Of a stretch of DNA of 62,561 nucleotides, positions 8,429-16,666 are shown piece by piece. Location of the stretch: the NCBI GenBank assembly GCA_015152565.1, contig SUTT01000007.1, positions 1 through 62,561 on the forward strand, written 5' to 3'. The notes beneath the pieces are model-generated. The model did no database searches. It was given only the letters and a program-made list of their open reading frames with translations, and was not told where the DNA came from. Both the position numbers and the translations under genes were made by a program. Origin of the DNA: Cyanobacteria bacterium SIG27 (lineage in GTDB: Bacteria; Cyanobacteriota; Vampirovibrionia; Gastranaerophilales; Gastranaerophilaceae). Positions within the stretch are counted from its first letter, which is position 1. Each line of letters opens with the position of its first letter.

Positions 8429-9538
8429 TTAGTTTTGATTAATCTTAAACAACATAATTTCACCATCCACAACTCGTGCTTCTTCAGGGGTAAAGATGGA
8501 TGATCTAATAATATAAGGAATATTTGTGCTATCAGGACGTCTTGAATAGCAATTTCCAATTCTTAATTGAACAGCATTCATTTTTAGCGCTCTAACTTTA
8601 GCATTAATATTTCCTTTACAACCGGCATGCGCAATACCTGATAAAACACCCCATACTGTGATATCACCAAGAGCACGAACTTCACTTCCTGGATGACAAT
8701 CACCAATAATAACAACGTTGCCGTCAGCCTCTAAAATCTGACCTGAACGAAGCGTTTGGTTGATATATGTTGTATTTTTAGTATCAGATACTACAGGATC
8801 ATTGGTAGGAGTTTCATAAAAATCAACTTCTTCCCATTGATCATCATGTATTTGATTTTCATCATAAGCTTTTTTATAAACACCAATTGAATTTTTTTCA
8901 GCGTTTTCAAATTCTTTATGTTCTTCAACTTGATTAAAAGTTGCAAATTCCGGAGTTTCAGTGATTGGAGCAACTGTTGGGAAAGTTTCAACAGTTGTTG
9001 AAATTTCTTCATTCATTCCGTACTGATTAGAAATTTGCTTTTCAATTGTTTCAAAATCACTAGATAAACTAATTCCTGCTTGAGTTAAGTCAGACGCTAT
9101 ATTAATTTGACTTTGTCTCTGTTCCATTGCATCTAAATCTGCTTCAAAATGCAAGCCGTTAACGTCTTTTAAAGAAATTAATTCTGGTTTTGGTTCAGGT
9201 TTAATTGTAAATGGCTCAAAATTTGAACTATTTTCTTTTTCATATTTTTCGTCAATTCTTTTTTCAATTGGTTTTTGAACAAACAAATTCATATTTTCTG
9301 CAATTTTAGCAGTATCTTCATTAATTGTTTCAACAGTATCCAAAATACAACCGTAACTTGTAATTAATGATTGTATACTAAGCATTTGAGATTGATTTAA
9401 ATAACTGTCATTTAATTTCATAACAATCTTTTTGCCTGTATGATTAAGAGTTTCTAAAGCCAAAGAAAGACTGTTGATGATTTCTCCTGTTGATGAGCAA
9501 GACGCCATGTCTACTACAAAGTATTCATTGTCATACAT
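8429..9538 (-). CDS. minC: Septum formation inhibitor MinC
   Basis: MinC inhibits FtsZ assembly. The C-terminal domain is clear: from about residue 262 it reads LRSGQILEADGNVVIIGDCHPG, then the GDITVWGVLSG beta-helix and AHAG, which binds MinD. The first ~100 residues form the FtsZ-inhibiting domain and are divergent. Between them lies a long acidic, disordered-looking linker (about 105-260). It raises the length to 369 residues, where many MinC proteins have 220-260. It is the first gene of the min operon, with an AAGG ribosome binding site before the ATG. Confidence 0.93.
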   Translation of the reverse strand: MYDNEYFVVDMASCSSTGEIINSLSLALETLNHTGKKIVMKLNDSYLNQSQMLSIQSLITSYGCILDTVETINEDTAKIAENMNLFVQKPIEKRIDEKYEKENSSNFEPFTIKPEPKPELISLKDVNGLHFEADLDAMEQRQSQINIASDLTQAGISLSSDFETIEKQISNQYGMNEEISTTVETFPTVAPITETPEFATFNQVEEHKEFENAEKNSIGVYKKAYDENQIHDDQWEEVDFYETPTNDPVVSDTKNTTYINQTLRSGQILEADGNVVIIGDCHPGSEVRALGDITVWGVLSGIAHAGCKGNINAKVRALKMNAVQLRIGNCYSRRPDSTNIPYIIRSSIFTPEEARVVDGEIMLFKINQN

Positions 9539-9683
9539 AAAAAATTACCTTAAAATATTCTAATACTTTCACTTAGCGTACATTAAATATTTATTAGCTT
9601 CAATTATTTATAACGGAATGTAAAAAATTTTTATAGAAAAATAAAAGCATGACTTTTTGAGTGTTAATTATACAATTAATGAA

Positions 9684-9721
9684 AAAATCAATTAAAAAGC
9701 CTTACCGAAATCGATAAGGCT
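9684..9721 (-). terminator. Intrinsic terminator after the 84-residue motif protein
   Basis: The hairpin AGCCTTA...TAAGGCT (9698-9721) is followed on the minus strand by a T tract. It lies downstream of the small gene at 9775 and upstream of the min operon. Confidence 0.75.
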
Positions 9722-9774
9722 GTTGTTTGTTGTTTATGCTTCGAGATTGTGTTGTTAGGTGTTGATAATGCTTT

Positions 9775-10029
9775 TTACACTAATGTGTTAATTTTGTTTT
9801 CAGTGTTTAATCCTTTTTCAATTGAAATTTGTCTTTTTAAGAATGTTTCATAAAACAGTGGAGATTGTTTAATTGTTCCCAAGAAATCTGTTAAGAAACT
9901 TGCTTCTCTTGAAGAGCTTGTATTGTTGATTACATCTGCTCCGTAGTTAGATTGAACACCAGCTTTGAAGCTTATATTTTTATTATTAATTGTACTTTGT
10001 ACATTTTTTATTGAGCTAATTGTTAACAT
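9775..10029 (-). CDS. Small protein with N-terminal ISFKAG motif
   Basis: This 84-residue protein has no recognised family. The start reads MLTISSIKNVQ and the motif ISFKAG lies at residues 19-24. A similar short motif occurs early in five other proteins of this window (33280, 58311, 58632, 61257, 62228). The rest is polar with one amphipathic stretch (FLTDFLGTIKQSPLFYETFLKRQ). There is no signal peptide or membrane segment. A near-consensus promoter lies upstream at 10097-10125 and a terminator follows at 9684-9721, so it is a well-defined monocistronic unit despite its size. Confidence 0.75.
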   Translation of the reverse strand: MLTISSIKNVQSTINNKNISFKAGVQSNYGADVINNTSSSREASFLTDFLGTIKQSPLFYETFLKRQISIEKGLNTENKINTLV

Positions 10030-10096
10030 TTTGGTTTTCTCACCTCTTGTTTTTTTATTTTTTAGTGTTCGCTGAACACTTGTTCTTTATGTTTTT

Positions 10097-10125
10097 ATTA
10101 TGCAACTAAAAATTACATTTGTCAA
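10097..10125 (-). promoter_or_regulatory. Strong sigma-70 type promoter of the 84-residue gene
   Basis: TTGACA (10120-10125, minus strand) and CATAAT (10097-10102) are separated by 17 bases, which is close to the full consensus. The gene starts at 10029, leaving a leader of about 60 bases. Confidence 0.8.
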
Positions 10126-10302
10126 CCCCTATTTTTAAAATATTTTTTTCAGGCTATCACTTGCTTTTAGACATATTTAATATTTTTTTATTAATAACTG
10201 TCCAAAATACACTTATTATTTTTAATTAATTTCCAACATGCCTTTCAAATATTACCCAAGTGTGTAATTGTTTAGGTTTTATTAGGCGCAAATAATATAA
10301 TT

Positions 10303-10372
10303 AATCTTTTTCATACTTCCAGCTATTCTTAATTCCAGACAGTTTTGGAGGGATAAATCCCTCCATTTTTTT
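10303..10372 (+). ncRNA. Candidate small RNA of about 70 nt
   Basis: TTGTTT (10268-10273) and AATAAT (10291-10296) with a 17-base spacer could start a plus-strand transcript near 10303. It would end at the perfect 8-bp stem GGAGGGAT-AA-ATCCCTCC plus T tract at 10347-10372. No open frame lies in it. The CCCTCC arm could pair with Shine-Dalgarno sequences. The promoter match is weak, so this is only a candidate. Confidence 0.3.
10347..10372 (+). terminator. Orphan intrinsic terminator hairpin
   Basis: A perfect 8-bp stem with a two-base loop, GGAGGGAT-AA-ATCCCTCC, is followed by ATTTTTTT on the plus strand. No plus-strand gene precedes it. Confidence 0.65.
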
Positions 10373-10396
10373 GTATTTAGATAAAATATTAAATTT

Positions 10397-10422
10397 AAAA
10401 CCCCTCAACATTGAGGGGTTTT
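10397..10422 (-). terminator. Terminator after the SLOG protein gene
   Basis: AAAACCCCTCAA-CA-TTGAGGGGTTTT is symmetrical, with A/T tracts on both sides. It sits four bases after the minus-strand stop codon. Confidence 0.85.
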
Positions 10423-10425
10423 AAA

Positions 10426-10989
10426 TTAGTCTAAATAAAATACTGTAACAACTTTATGTGATTCTTCTGCAAATTCGACTGCCTTATGAAGCGTGTTAGA
10501 CGAATGCGACAAGAAACAAATCAACTGCTGACATTCTGATATAATTTCTCGGTTACAAATGCGAGAAGCATCAGCCAATGTCATCATTGCTCTATCAGGA
10601 TGTTCAATAATATTCGGAACGCCAATTAATTGGTCCTGAACGTCAGATGGCTGCTGACCAATTGTTTGAGGAAGAATGATTTTTAATTTTTCAGGATTAG
10701 CTTTAAGAGCGCCTCGAATAGCGGCAGCATTTGTTCCTGATGAACCACCTGAAGTAATTATTGTATTACCTTGCATTACAAGGCTTGTAGTTAATGTTTC
10801 GATAATTTGTTGATGAGTAATAGTTAAATTTCTTGAGCCAATAATCGCAATTTTCTTAGCACTTTGGCGAATTGTAGCAAGTTCTTGAGCTAAAACATCA
10901 ACATCATTGTCATTTTGTTCAACTTTGTCCATATCCTCTAATGGCACCATAATTGAAGGTTGACTTTGCTTATCGAAATTTTCTTCCAT
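10426..10989 (-). CDS. Cyanobacterial-type SLOG (DprA-like Rossmann) protein
   Basis: This 187-residue protein carries a DprA/LOG-like Rossmann fold: KIAIIGSRNLTITHQ at about 45, TIITSGGSSGTNAAAIRGAL at about 80-100, then ILPQTIGQQP and a C-terminal QQLICFLSHSSNT...KVVTVFYLD. The arrangement matches a short protein conserved across Cyanobacteria and often annotated as a DNA recombination-mediator protein A. It lacks the extra domains of true DprA, which is present separately at 18936. The nucleotide-binding role follows from the family, and the ligand is unknown. It is divergent from pcrA and ends at a strong terminator. Confidence 0.8.
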   Translation of the reverse strand: MEENFDKQSQPSIMVPLEDMDKVEQNDNDVDVLAQELATIRQSAKKIAIIGSRNLTITHQQIIETLTTSLVMQGNTIITSGGSSGTNAAAIRGALKANPEKLKIILPQTIGQQPSDVQDQLIGVPNIIEHPDRAMMTLADASRICNREIISECQQLICFLSHSSNTLHKAVEFAEESHKVVTVFYLD

Positions 10990-11099
10990 ATTTTTTACTT
11001 ATTCCTTTAAAAATTTTTCCTGTATAATGTGATTATAATAATATCATATTTCCACATTTTTGGGAATATCTAAAATAGTCAAGGGGAGTTTAGAGTTAA

Positions 11100-13676
11100 A
11101 TGCAGACTGAAGCCGTTTTTTTACAAGGATTAAACGAACAACAAAATGAAGCCGTAATTGAAAAAAACGGTACAATATTAGTTTTAGCAGGAGCTGGCTC
11201 AGGAAAAACAAAAGTTTTAACATCGAGAATTGCAAACCTTGTTAAATCAGGTGTCTCCCCAAATGACGTACTTGCTGTGACTTTTACAAATAAAGCAGCT
11301 AAAGAAATGCAAGCTCGTTTATCAAATTATCTTGGTGAAGATATAGTTAAAAGAATGTGGGTTGGAACTTTCCACAATATTTGCGGACGCATTCTTCGTC
11401 GAGATTTAGAAAACTATAAAACAAAAGACGGCAGAAAATGGGATAATAATTATGTTATTTATGATGATACAGATACTAAAACAATCATCAAAAATGCTCT
11501 TAAAAAATTAAACATTGATGAAAAATCTTTTGAAATTAAAACAGTAAGGGCAGCCATTTCTAACGCTAAAAACAAAATGCAAGACGCTTATGCGTATGCA
11601 ACATTAGCAAGAGATTATTACACACAAAAAATATCTGAAATATATTATGAATATGAGCGCCAATTAGCACTAAATAATGCTCTAGATTTTGATGATATGT
11701 TAATGCTTGCAGTTAATCTTTTAAAAGATAATGAAGAAGTGAGAAAAAAATACGCTGATAGATTTAAGCATATTTTAGTTGACGAATTTCAAGATACAAA
11801 CAAAGCTCAATATGATTTAATTAACTATTTATATCCATCAGATGGTTCAAAAGATGAAATCGGTTCACTTTGCGCTGTGGGTGATGTTGACCAATCAATT
11901 TATTCTTGGCGTGGAGCTGATTTTAAAATTATTTTAAATTTCCAAAAAGATTATGAAAACACTAAATTAATCAAATTAGAACAAAATTACCGCTCAACAG
12001 GCACAATTCTTGAAGCCGCAAATGAAGTAATTAAAAATAATGAACAGCGTCTTGATAAAAATCTTTATTCAAATAAAGGAGATGGTGAAAAAATAAGCCT
12101 TTATGAAGCAAATGACGACTTTGGCGAAAGCAGATACATTGCTAAAAAAATTGAAAATTTAAGAATAAATAAAGACGATATTGCAATTTTATACAGAACA
12201 AACTCTCAATCTCGCTCAATTGAAGAAGCTCTAATGAGCTATTCTATTCCATATCGAATTGTGGGCGGATTAAAATTCTACGATAGAAAAGAAATTAAAG
12301 ACATCATTGCATATTTAAAATTAATCTATAATCATAACGACTCTCAGGCACTAAAAAGAATTATAAATGAACCAAAAAGAGGTTTAGGAGATACTACAAT
12401 TCAAAAACTTGCTACTTGGGCAGATGAAAGAGAAGAAAGCATTTATAGTGCGCTAAAACACTTAGATGAAATTGAAGATATTAATGCTGGAACAAAGGCA
12501 AAACTTCAAAATTTCTATGCAACAATTGAAGCTATAAGTGCTGTTCAAAATGATTATAGTCTATCTGAATACGTTGCTTATGTTTTAGAAACGACAGGCT
12601 ATAGCCCTGCACTACGCCAAGAAGATAACATTGAAAACCAATCTCGTTTAGAAAACTTGGAAGAATTTATCAATGTTGTTAAAGAATTTGAAGAAGATGA
12701 CTTAGCGCTTGATTCTGAAGACGATATGGGTCCTTTAGGTAATTTCTTATCTCAGGTAGCATTAGTTTCTGATATTGATGAAGCAGATAAAGATAAAGTT
12801 GATGAACAAGCGGTTACTTTAATGACGCTCCATGCTGCTAAAGGGTTAGAATTTCCTGTTGTATTTATGGCAGGCATGGAAGATGGAATTTTTCCTCATG
12901 GCAGAAGTATAGCATTTGGCGTTGGAAACAATGAATTAGAAGAAGAAAGAAGATTGATGTATGTGGGTATCACAAGAGCTAAAGAAAAGCTCTTTTTAAC
13001 CCATGCTAAATCAAGAAGAGTTTTTGGAAACTATCAAACCAATCCAAAATCAAGATTTTTGGATGAAATCCCTGCAAAATTAATCGAAGAAGATTCAACT
13101 CGAACAGTTGCTTATACTGGTAAATCAAGCTTTAGCAGTGCTGTTTCTAAAGCAAAAGAAAAGAAAACATATAATAATGATAATAAAAATTTCACTAAAA
13201 CTACTTCAAGCGCAAGTTCAAGCAATAATTTTGCAAGTAGTTTAGCAAGAATTAAAGCAAGCTCAGCTAAAGCTCAAACTTCATCCAGCAATAATTTAGC
13301 AAGTTCATTAGCAAATATTAAAAAAGTAAATGCAACACCAACTACCCCAACTAAGCCAGACGGAAAAATAGATTATAGACAAGTAAATGCGCATGTAGTT
13401 AAAAAAGCACAGCCAAAAAACAATGAAAATCAAGAGCCACAACAAAAATTAAGCATAGCTGAAATGATAGCTAAAGCAAAACAAAAAGCAGCAGACAAAA
13501 AAGATTGCTTTGAAAATAGAAGCGAGGGGCTTTTACCTGTTGGAACAAGAGTATTTCATATACAATTTGGAGTTGGAAAAATAACAAATATAGAAGGCAA
13601 AAACTACATCGTAGAATTTACCAAAGCAGGGCAAAAGACTTTAGATAGTACAACATCTGGTTTAAAAATGTTCTAA
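11100..13676 (+). CDS. pcrA: ATP-dependent 3'-5' DNA helicase PcrA/UvrD
   Basis: This is an 858-residue superfamily 1 helicase for DNA repair and replication-fork maintenance. Walker A is GAGSGKT at 31-37. Motif II (DEFQDTNKAQYDL), motif III (GDVDQSIYSWRGAD), the LEQNYRST segment, VTLMTLHAAKGLEFPVVF and VGITRAKEKL are all visible. A Ser/Asn/Ala-rich low-complexity linker at about 675-800 leads to a C-terminal tudor-like domain (RVFHIQFGVGKI) typical of PcrA/UvrD and used for contact with RNA polymerase or UvrB. The ATG has an AAGGGGAG sequence about 11 bases upstream. Confidence 0.96.
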   Translation: MQTEAVFLQGLNEQQNEAVIEKNGTILVLAGAGSGKTKVLTSRIANLVKSGVSPNDVLAVTFTNKAAKEMQARLSNYLGEDIVKRMWVGTFHNICGRILRRDLENYKTKDGRKWDNNYVIYDDTDTKTIIKNALKKLNIDEKSFEIKTVRAAISNAKNKMQDAYAYATLARDYYTQKISEIYYEYERQLALNNALDFDDMLMLAVNLLKDNEEVRKKYADRFKHILVDEFQDTNKAQYDLINYLYPSDGSKDEIGSLCAVGDVDQSIYSWRGADFKIILNFQKDYENTKLIKLEQNYRSTGTILEAANEVIKNNEQRLDKNLYSNKGDGEKISLYEANDDFGESRYIAKKIENLRINKDDIAILYRTNSQSRSIEEALMSYSIPYRIVGGLKFYDRKEIKDIIAYLKLIYNHNDSQALKRIINEPKRGLGDTTIQKLATWADEREESIYSALKHLDEIEDINAGTKAKLQNFYATIEAISAVQNDYSLSEYVAYVLETTGYSPALRQEDNIENQSRLENLEEFINVVKEFEEDDLALDSEDDMGPLGNFLSQVALVSDIDEADKDKVDEQAVTLMTLHAAKGLEFPVVFMAGMEDGIFPHGRSIAFGVGNNELEEERRLMYVGITRAKEKLFLTHAKSRRVFGNYQTNPKSRFLDEIPAKLIEEDSTRTVAYTGKSSFSSAVSKAKEKKTYNNDNKNFTKTTSSASSSNNFASSLARIKASSAKAQTSSSNNLASSLANIKKVNATPTTPTKPDGKIDYRQVNAHVVKKAQPKNNENQEPQQKLSIAEMIAKAKQKAADKKDCFENRSEGLLPVGTRVFHIQFGVGKITNIEGKNYIVEFTKAGQKTLDSTTSGLKMF

Positions 13677-13711
13677 ATAGTAAATATATTAACTATTTTT
13701 TCTTAATATAC

Positions 13712-13739
13712 TTGCAAAACCCAATTAAATATGTATAAT
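13712..13739 (+). promoter_or_regulatory. Promoter of the HU gene
   Basis: TTGCAA (13712-13717) and TATAAT (13734-13739) are separated by 16 bases and lie about 30 bases upstream of the HU start, with AAGGAG between. Confidence 0.75.
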
Positions 13740-13770
13740 AAGGGTGTGTTATTAAAAAGGAGTTGTAAAC

Positions 13771-14043
13771 ATGAACAAAGAAGAATTAGTAAAAGCAGTT
13801 GCAGCAGTTGCTAAATTATCTCAAAAAGATACAGCTGAAATCATTGGTGCTACTATCGAAACAATCCAAAAAACAGTTGCTAAAAAACAAAAAGTAACTT
13901 TAGTTGGTTTTGGTACTTTCGAAGCTAGACAAAGAGCTGCTCGTGTAGGTCGCAACCCACAAACTGGTAAAGAAATTAAAATCGCTGCTAAAAAAGTTCC
14001 AGCTTTCTCAGCAGGTAAAAAATTCAAAGAAATGGTAAAATAA
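13771..14043 (+). CDS. hup: DNA-binding protein HU
   Basis: HU is a 90-residue histone-like protein that bends and compacts DNA as a dimer. The family pattern is complete: MNKEELVKAVAAVAKLSQKD, the TLVGFGTFEARQRAARVGRNPQTGKEI beta-arm region and VPAFSAGKKFKEMVK at the C-terminus. Length is typical. AAGGAG and a good promoter suggest strong expression. The stop codon is followed immediately by a GC-rich repeat (copy B), then a terminator. Confidence 0.97.
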   Translation: MNKEELVKAVAAVAKLSQKDTAEIIGATIETIQKTVAKKQKVTLVGFGTFEARQRAARVGRNPQTGKEIKIAAKKVPAFSAGKKFKEMVK

Positions 14044-14166
14044 CCCGAAACGAGCGAATTTAGCGCAAGCTTAATGAGCGACGTTGAGGGCAGAGGTGTG
14101 CGAAGCACGTAGCCAGCAGCGTGGAGCTGGTGGCAAGTACGAAGACCATACCCGAAACGAGCGAAT
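14044..14166 (+). repeat. GC-rich modular intergenic repeat, copy B
   Basis: The block begins directly after the HU stop codon. It opens and closes with the same 16-base sequence, CCCGAAACGAGCGAAT (14044-14059 and 14151-14166). In between it holds hairpin modules such as GTGC-GAA-GCAC and CCAGC...GCTGG. Module order matches copies A (1-126, minus strand) and C (53940-54045). It lies between HU and its terminator, so it would be part of the HU transcript's 3' end. Confidence 0.7.
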
Positions 14167-14198
14167 GCCGCTAAAAGGTTAAAACCATTAAACGATTT

Positions 14199-14229
14199 TA
14201 AAAGCTCTATCAACTGATAGAGCTTTTAA
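14199..14229 (+). terminator. Terminator of the HU transcript
   Basis: TAAAAGCTCTATCA-AC-TGATAGAGCTTTTA is a long symmetrical hairpin with A/T flanks after the GC-rich repeat. Confidence 0.85.
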
Positions 14230-14265
14230 TTTGCGAAAAAAACAAAATTAAGCTACTATAAAATT

Positions 14266-14937
14266 ATGAAAAAGATAAATTCAATTAAAAATATTTTTAG
14301 CACAATTTTACTATCTTCATCAGTCTTGTTTTTTACAGGCTGTTCAACCCTAAACTATAGCGGCGAAGATTACAATGAAACAAACATTCAAACCGTTAAA
14401 ACAAACGAAGATTTTATTTTCACAACTTACAAAAAAACAATTGATAATGCCAATATAAAAATGGGGATTTCAAAAACGCCAATCCCTGAAATATTAGCTT
14501 TATACGTTCAAGTTGAAAATTTATCCTATGAAACACCGTACATATTTAAAGTTGAAGATTTACATTTATCTTGCCCTCAAGCAGGACAAATGCAATTTAT
14601 AACTTCTAACAATTATTTAAATATCTACAACAATCAAGAAGCTTCATCAATGGCTGCAATGAGCGCTATGAGCACAACTTTAACAAACATGACCGGAATG
14701 AGCAGCAATATGAATGAATTTAATCAAACAATGATGCAAAATTCAGCTCAACAGTCAAACCAAAGCGCATATTCAAGACTTGAACAAATTGGAAATCAAA
14801 TTTCAAAACATTCAATCAAATATTCATCAACAATTAGCCCTAGAAAAAGCCAATATTTTTACTTTTTCTTTGAAGATTTAGATAGTTTCCCACTTAGCAT
14901 TACTTATAAAACATTAAAATATCAATTTGAATTATAA
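14266..14937 (+). CDS. Putative lipoprotein
   Basis: This 223-residue protein starts with a lipoprotein signal: MKKINSIKNIF, a hydrophobic stretch, then lipobox FTGC, which places the lipidated Cys at about 26. The mature part is polar. It includes a Met- and Asn/Gln-rich low-complexity region (about 125-170) and a C-terminal beta-like segment (SPRKSQYFYFFFEDLDSFPLSITYKTLKYQF). No family is recognised. It should be anchored in a membrane facing the periplasm. It is a single gene between terminators. Confidence 0.75.
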   Translation: MKKINSIKNIFSTILLSSSVLFFTGCSTLNYSGEDYNETNIQTVKTNEDFIFTTYKKTIDNANIKMGISKTPIPEILALYVQVENLSYETPYIFKVEDLHLSCPQAGQMQFITSNNYLNIYNNQEASSMAAMSAMSTTLTNMTGMSSNMNEFNQTMMQNSAQQSNQSAYSRLEQIGNQISKHSIKYSSTISPRKSQYFYFFFEDLDSFPLSITYKTLKYQFEL

Positions 14938-14965
14938 TTCATTTTAATTTTATTTTTACAACTAA

Positions 14966-14996
14966 AAAACCCTTTGCAAGAACGCAAAGGGTTTTA
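14966..14996. terminator. Bidirectional terminator between lipoprotein and pilin-like genes
   Basis: AAAACCCTTTGC...GCAAAGGGTTTT lies between the convergent genes ending at 14937 and 15015 and can serve both. Confidence 0.85.
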
Positions 14997-15014
14997 AACG
15001 TTTGTTTTATTATC

Positions 15015-15695
15015 CTAGTCGTGTTGGAACATTGCACGTTGCGCAGTGACACCAAACGGATAAGCATTTTTATCTGTTATAATAATTGGGAATACATCTA
15101 GAATTTTAGATCTTGCAGATGGGCTTGGAACCTTATACTCACCTGTTGTTTTTCTAGGATTTGGTCTTCTTTGACCATTAACATCAACAATAATTAAACA
15201 AGGATCGCTTTTTGTATCACCGGCATCATTTTGTACATTTCCACCAGGGGTAGCGCATTCGCCATTTGCTGTGTTAAACGTAGCGCCTCTATATCCAGAG
15301 CGCAAAACTGCCTCTTGAGGAAATTCGTATCTCATACCGTCTGCTGTAAAGAAAGCGTAGTTTGAAGTATGCCCCCAGTTGTACTCGGTAGAAGTAGAAA
15401 TTACGTTCATTCTTCTTCTAAACATTTCAAACAATTGATCTTCATGACCTTTATTAGCATCAGACATGTCTTTAGCTTCAAGCGGACCATAACCTTCTAG
15501 CGCAATATTCAACTCAATAACTTGGTTGAGAGCTGACAGCGCTTTTTTAAGAGCAGATTTATATTCATGCTGTTCGGTATTAACCAAAATAGCAGGAATT
15601 GTCAAGGCAGCAATAACCCCGATGATTACCAAGGTTATCAATGCTTCTGCAAGCGTAAAGCCTTTTTTCTTTTTGTGACTCAAATTACTATTCAT
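15015..15695 (-). CDS. Type IV pilin-like / pseudopilin protein
   Basis: This 226-residue protein has a class III signal: a basic leader (MNSNLSHKKKK), cleavage after Gly and an N-methylated Phe start in GFTLAEALITLVIIG, with Glu at +5 and a hydrophobic helix ending at about residue 32. The globular part has the ADGMRYEFP strand and a DPCLIIVDVNGQRRPN segment common in minor pilins and type II secretion pseudopilins. No pilin assembly genes are nearby, so it may be one of several dispersed pilin-like genes. The peptidase and assembly partners are inferred. Confidence 0.85.
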   Translation of the reverse strand: MNSNLSHKKKKGFTLAEALITLVIIGVIAALTIPAILVNTEQHEYKSALKKALSALNQVIELNIALEGYGPLEAKDMSDANKGHEDQLFEMFRRRMNVISTSTEYNWGHTSNYAFFTADGMRYEFPQEAVLRSGYRGATFNTANGECATPGGNVQNDAGDTKSDPCLIIVDVNGQRRPNPRKTTGEYKVPSPSARSKILDVFPIIITDKNAYPFGVTAQRAMFQHD

Positions 15696-15814
15696 TTTTA
15701 CTCTATAAATCCATATATATATATATTACACGTATCCTTACTAATTAAACTATAAAGTTTAAAATTAGTCTATATTGTTACAAAAAATCATACTAATATA
15801 GTAAAAATGTAACA

Positions 15815-16666
15815 TTAGTTAATAATAAACTTTTCCATAGCCTTAACTTTCATAAGGTTTGCATCGGGTCTTTTCCCGCACCATATCTCCATTGCACGCA
15901 CTGCTTGGTATACCAACATGTCTAGTCCATATACAATTTTTTTATTGTATTTCAAAGCTTTTGAAATCAAAGGGGTTTTTAAAGGATTGTAAACAATATC
16001 ATACACAATAGCTTCATCTTTTAAGCTTTCAATTTGTTTATCTTGCACAGGAGAATTGTTTTCATCAAAATTTTTCATTCCTAATGGAGTTGTATTGACT
16101 AATATATCAATATCTTCCAGAGTATCCATCAAGCTCAATTGAATTGCGTTAATTTTAATTTTGTCAAAACGACGTCTTAGGGTTTCTATTGTTTCTTTTG
16201 AATTTATAACATTTCTTGTATAAATATCAATTTTAGAAATTCCTTTTGAATATAACCCAGCACAAATTGCTCTAGCCGCTCCGCCAGTTCCCATGACTGC
16301 AGCAGATTTTCCGACTAAATCGACGTCTTTAATTGCTTCACAAAAGCCCCAAACATCCGTATTATAACCAGATAAACTTGAATCTTCTTCTATTTTTACG
16401 CAATTAACAGAGCCTGTCATATTTACATATTCATCATATTTTGATAGAAACAAAGTAACAGGAACTTTATGAGGAATAGTTACATTAAAACCATAATATT
16501 TATGAGAGCGAAGAAATTTAATTCTAGAGATTAAATCTTCACTTTCAGTTGGTAAAATTTCATAAGTTCCCTCTAACCCTAAATCTTTAAATGCAGTTTC
16601 ATATAAAACAGGGCTTAAAGAATGTCCTAAAGGATAGCCAATTAAAGCTAATTTATAATTTTCCAT
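15815..16666 (-). CDS. aroE: Shikimate dehydrogenase
   Basis: AroE is a 283-residue enzyme that reduces 3-dehydroshikimate to shikimate with NADPH in aromatic amino acid synthesis. The N-terminal IGYPLGHSLSPVLYE motif, FNVTIPHKVPV with the catalytic Lys, GYNTDVWGF, the NADP-binding GTGGAARAICAGL and the NTTPLGM segment are all present. Its ATG overlaps the topA stop codon by one base (TAATG), so translation is probably coupled to topA. Confidence 0.95.
   Translation of the reverse strand: MENYKLALIGYPLGHSLSPVLYETAFKDLGLEGTYEILPTESEDLISRIKFLRSHKYYGFNVTIPHKVPVTLFLSKYDEYVNMTGSVNCVKIEEDSSLSGYNTDVWGFCEAIKDVDLVGKSAAVMGTGGAARAICAGLYSKGISKIDIYTRNVINSKETIETLRRRFDKIKINAIQLSLMDTLEDIDILVNTTPLGMKNFDENNSPVQDKQIESLKDEAIVYDIVYNPLKTPLISKALKYNKKIVYGLDMLVYQAVRAMEIWCGKRPDANLMKVKAMEKFIIN

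Larger units (their letters stand above)
10030..10425. other. Non-coding 396-base gap with a promoter and two terminator hairpins
   Basis: The gap holds the minus-strand promoter of the 84-residue gene, an AT-rich stretch without a protein-like frame, a plus-strand terminator-like hairpin at 10347-10372 that has no gene in front of it, and the terminator of the SLOG gene at 10397-10422. A possible small RNA is described separately. I see no tRNA or riboswitch. Confidence 0.6.

Noticed and set aside
13821-14213. A 130-residue minus-strand frame over HU and the GC-rich repeat
   Set aside because: It is the shadow of HU extended through the GC-rich repeat, where stop codons are rare. It has no start signal and no domain.
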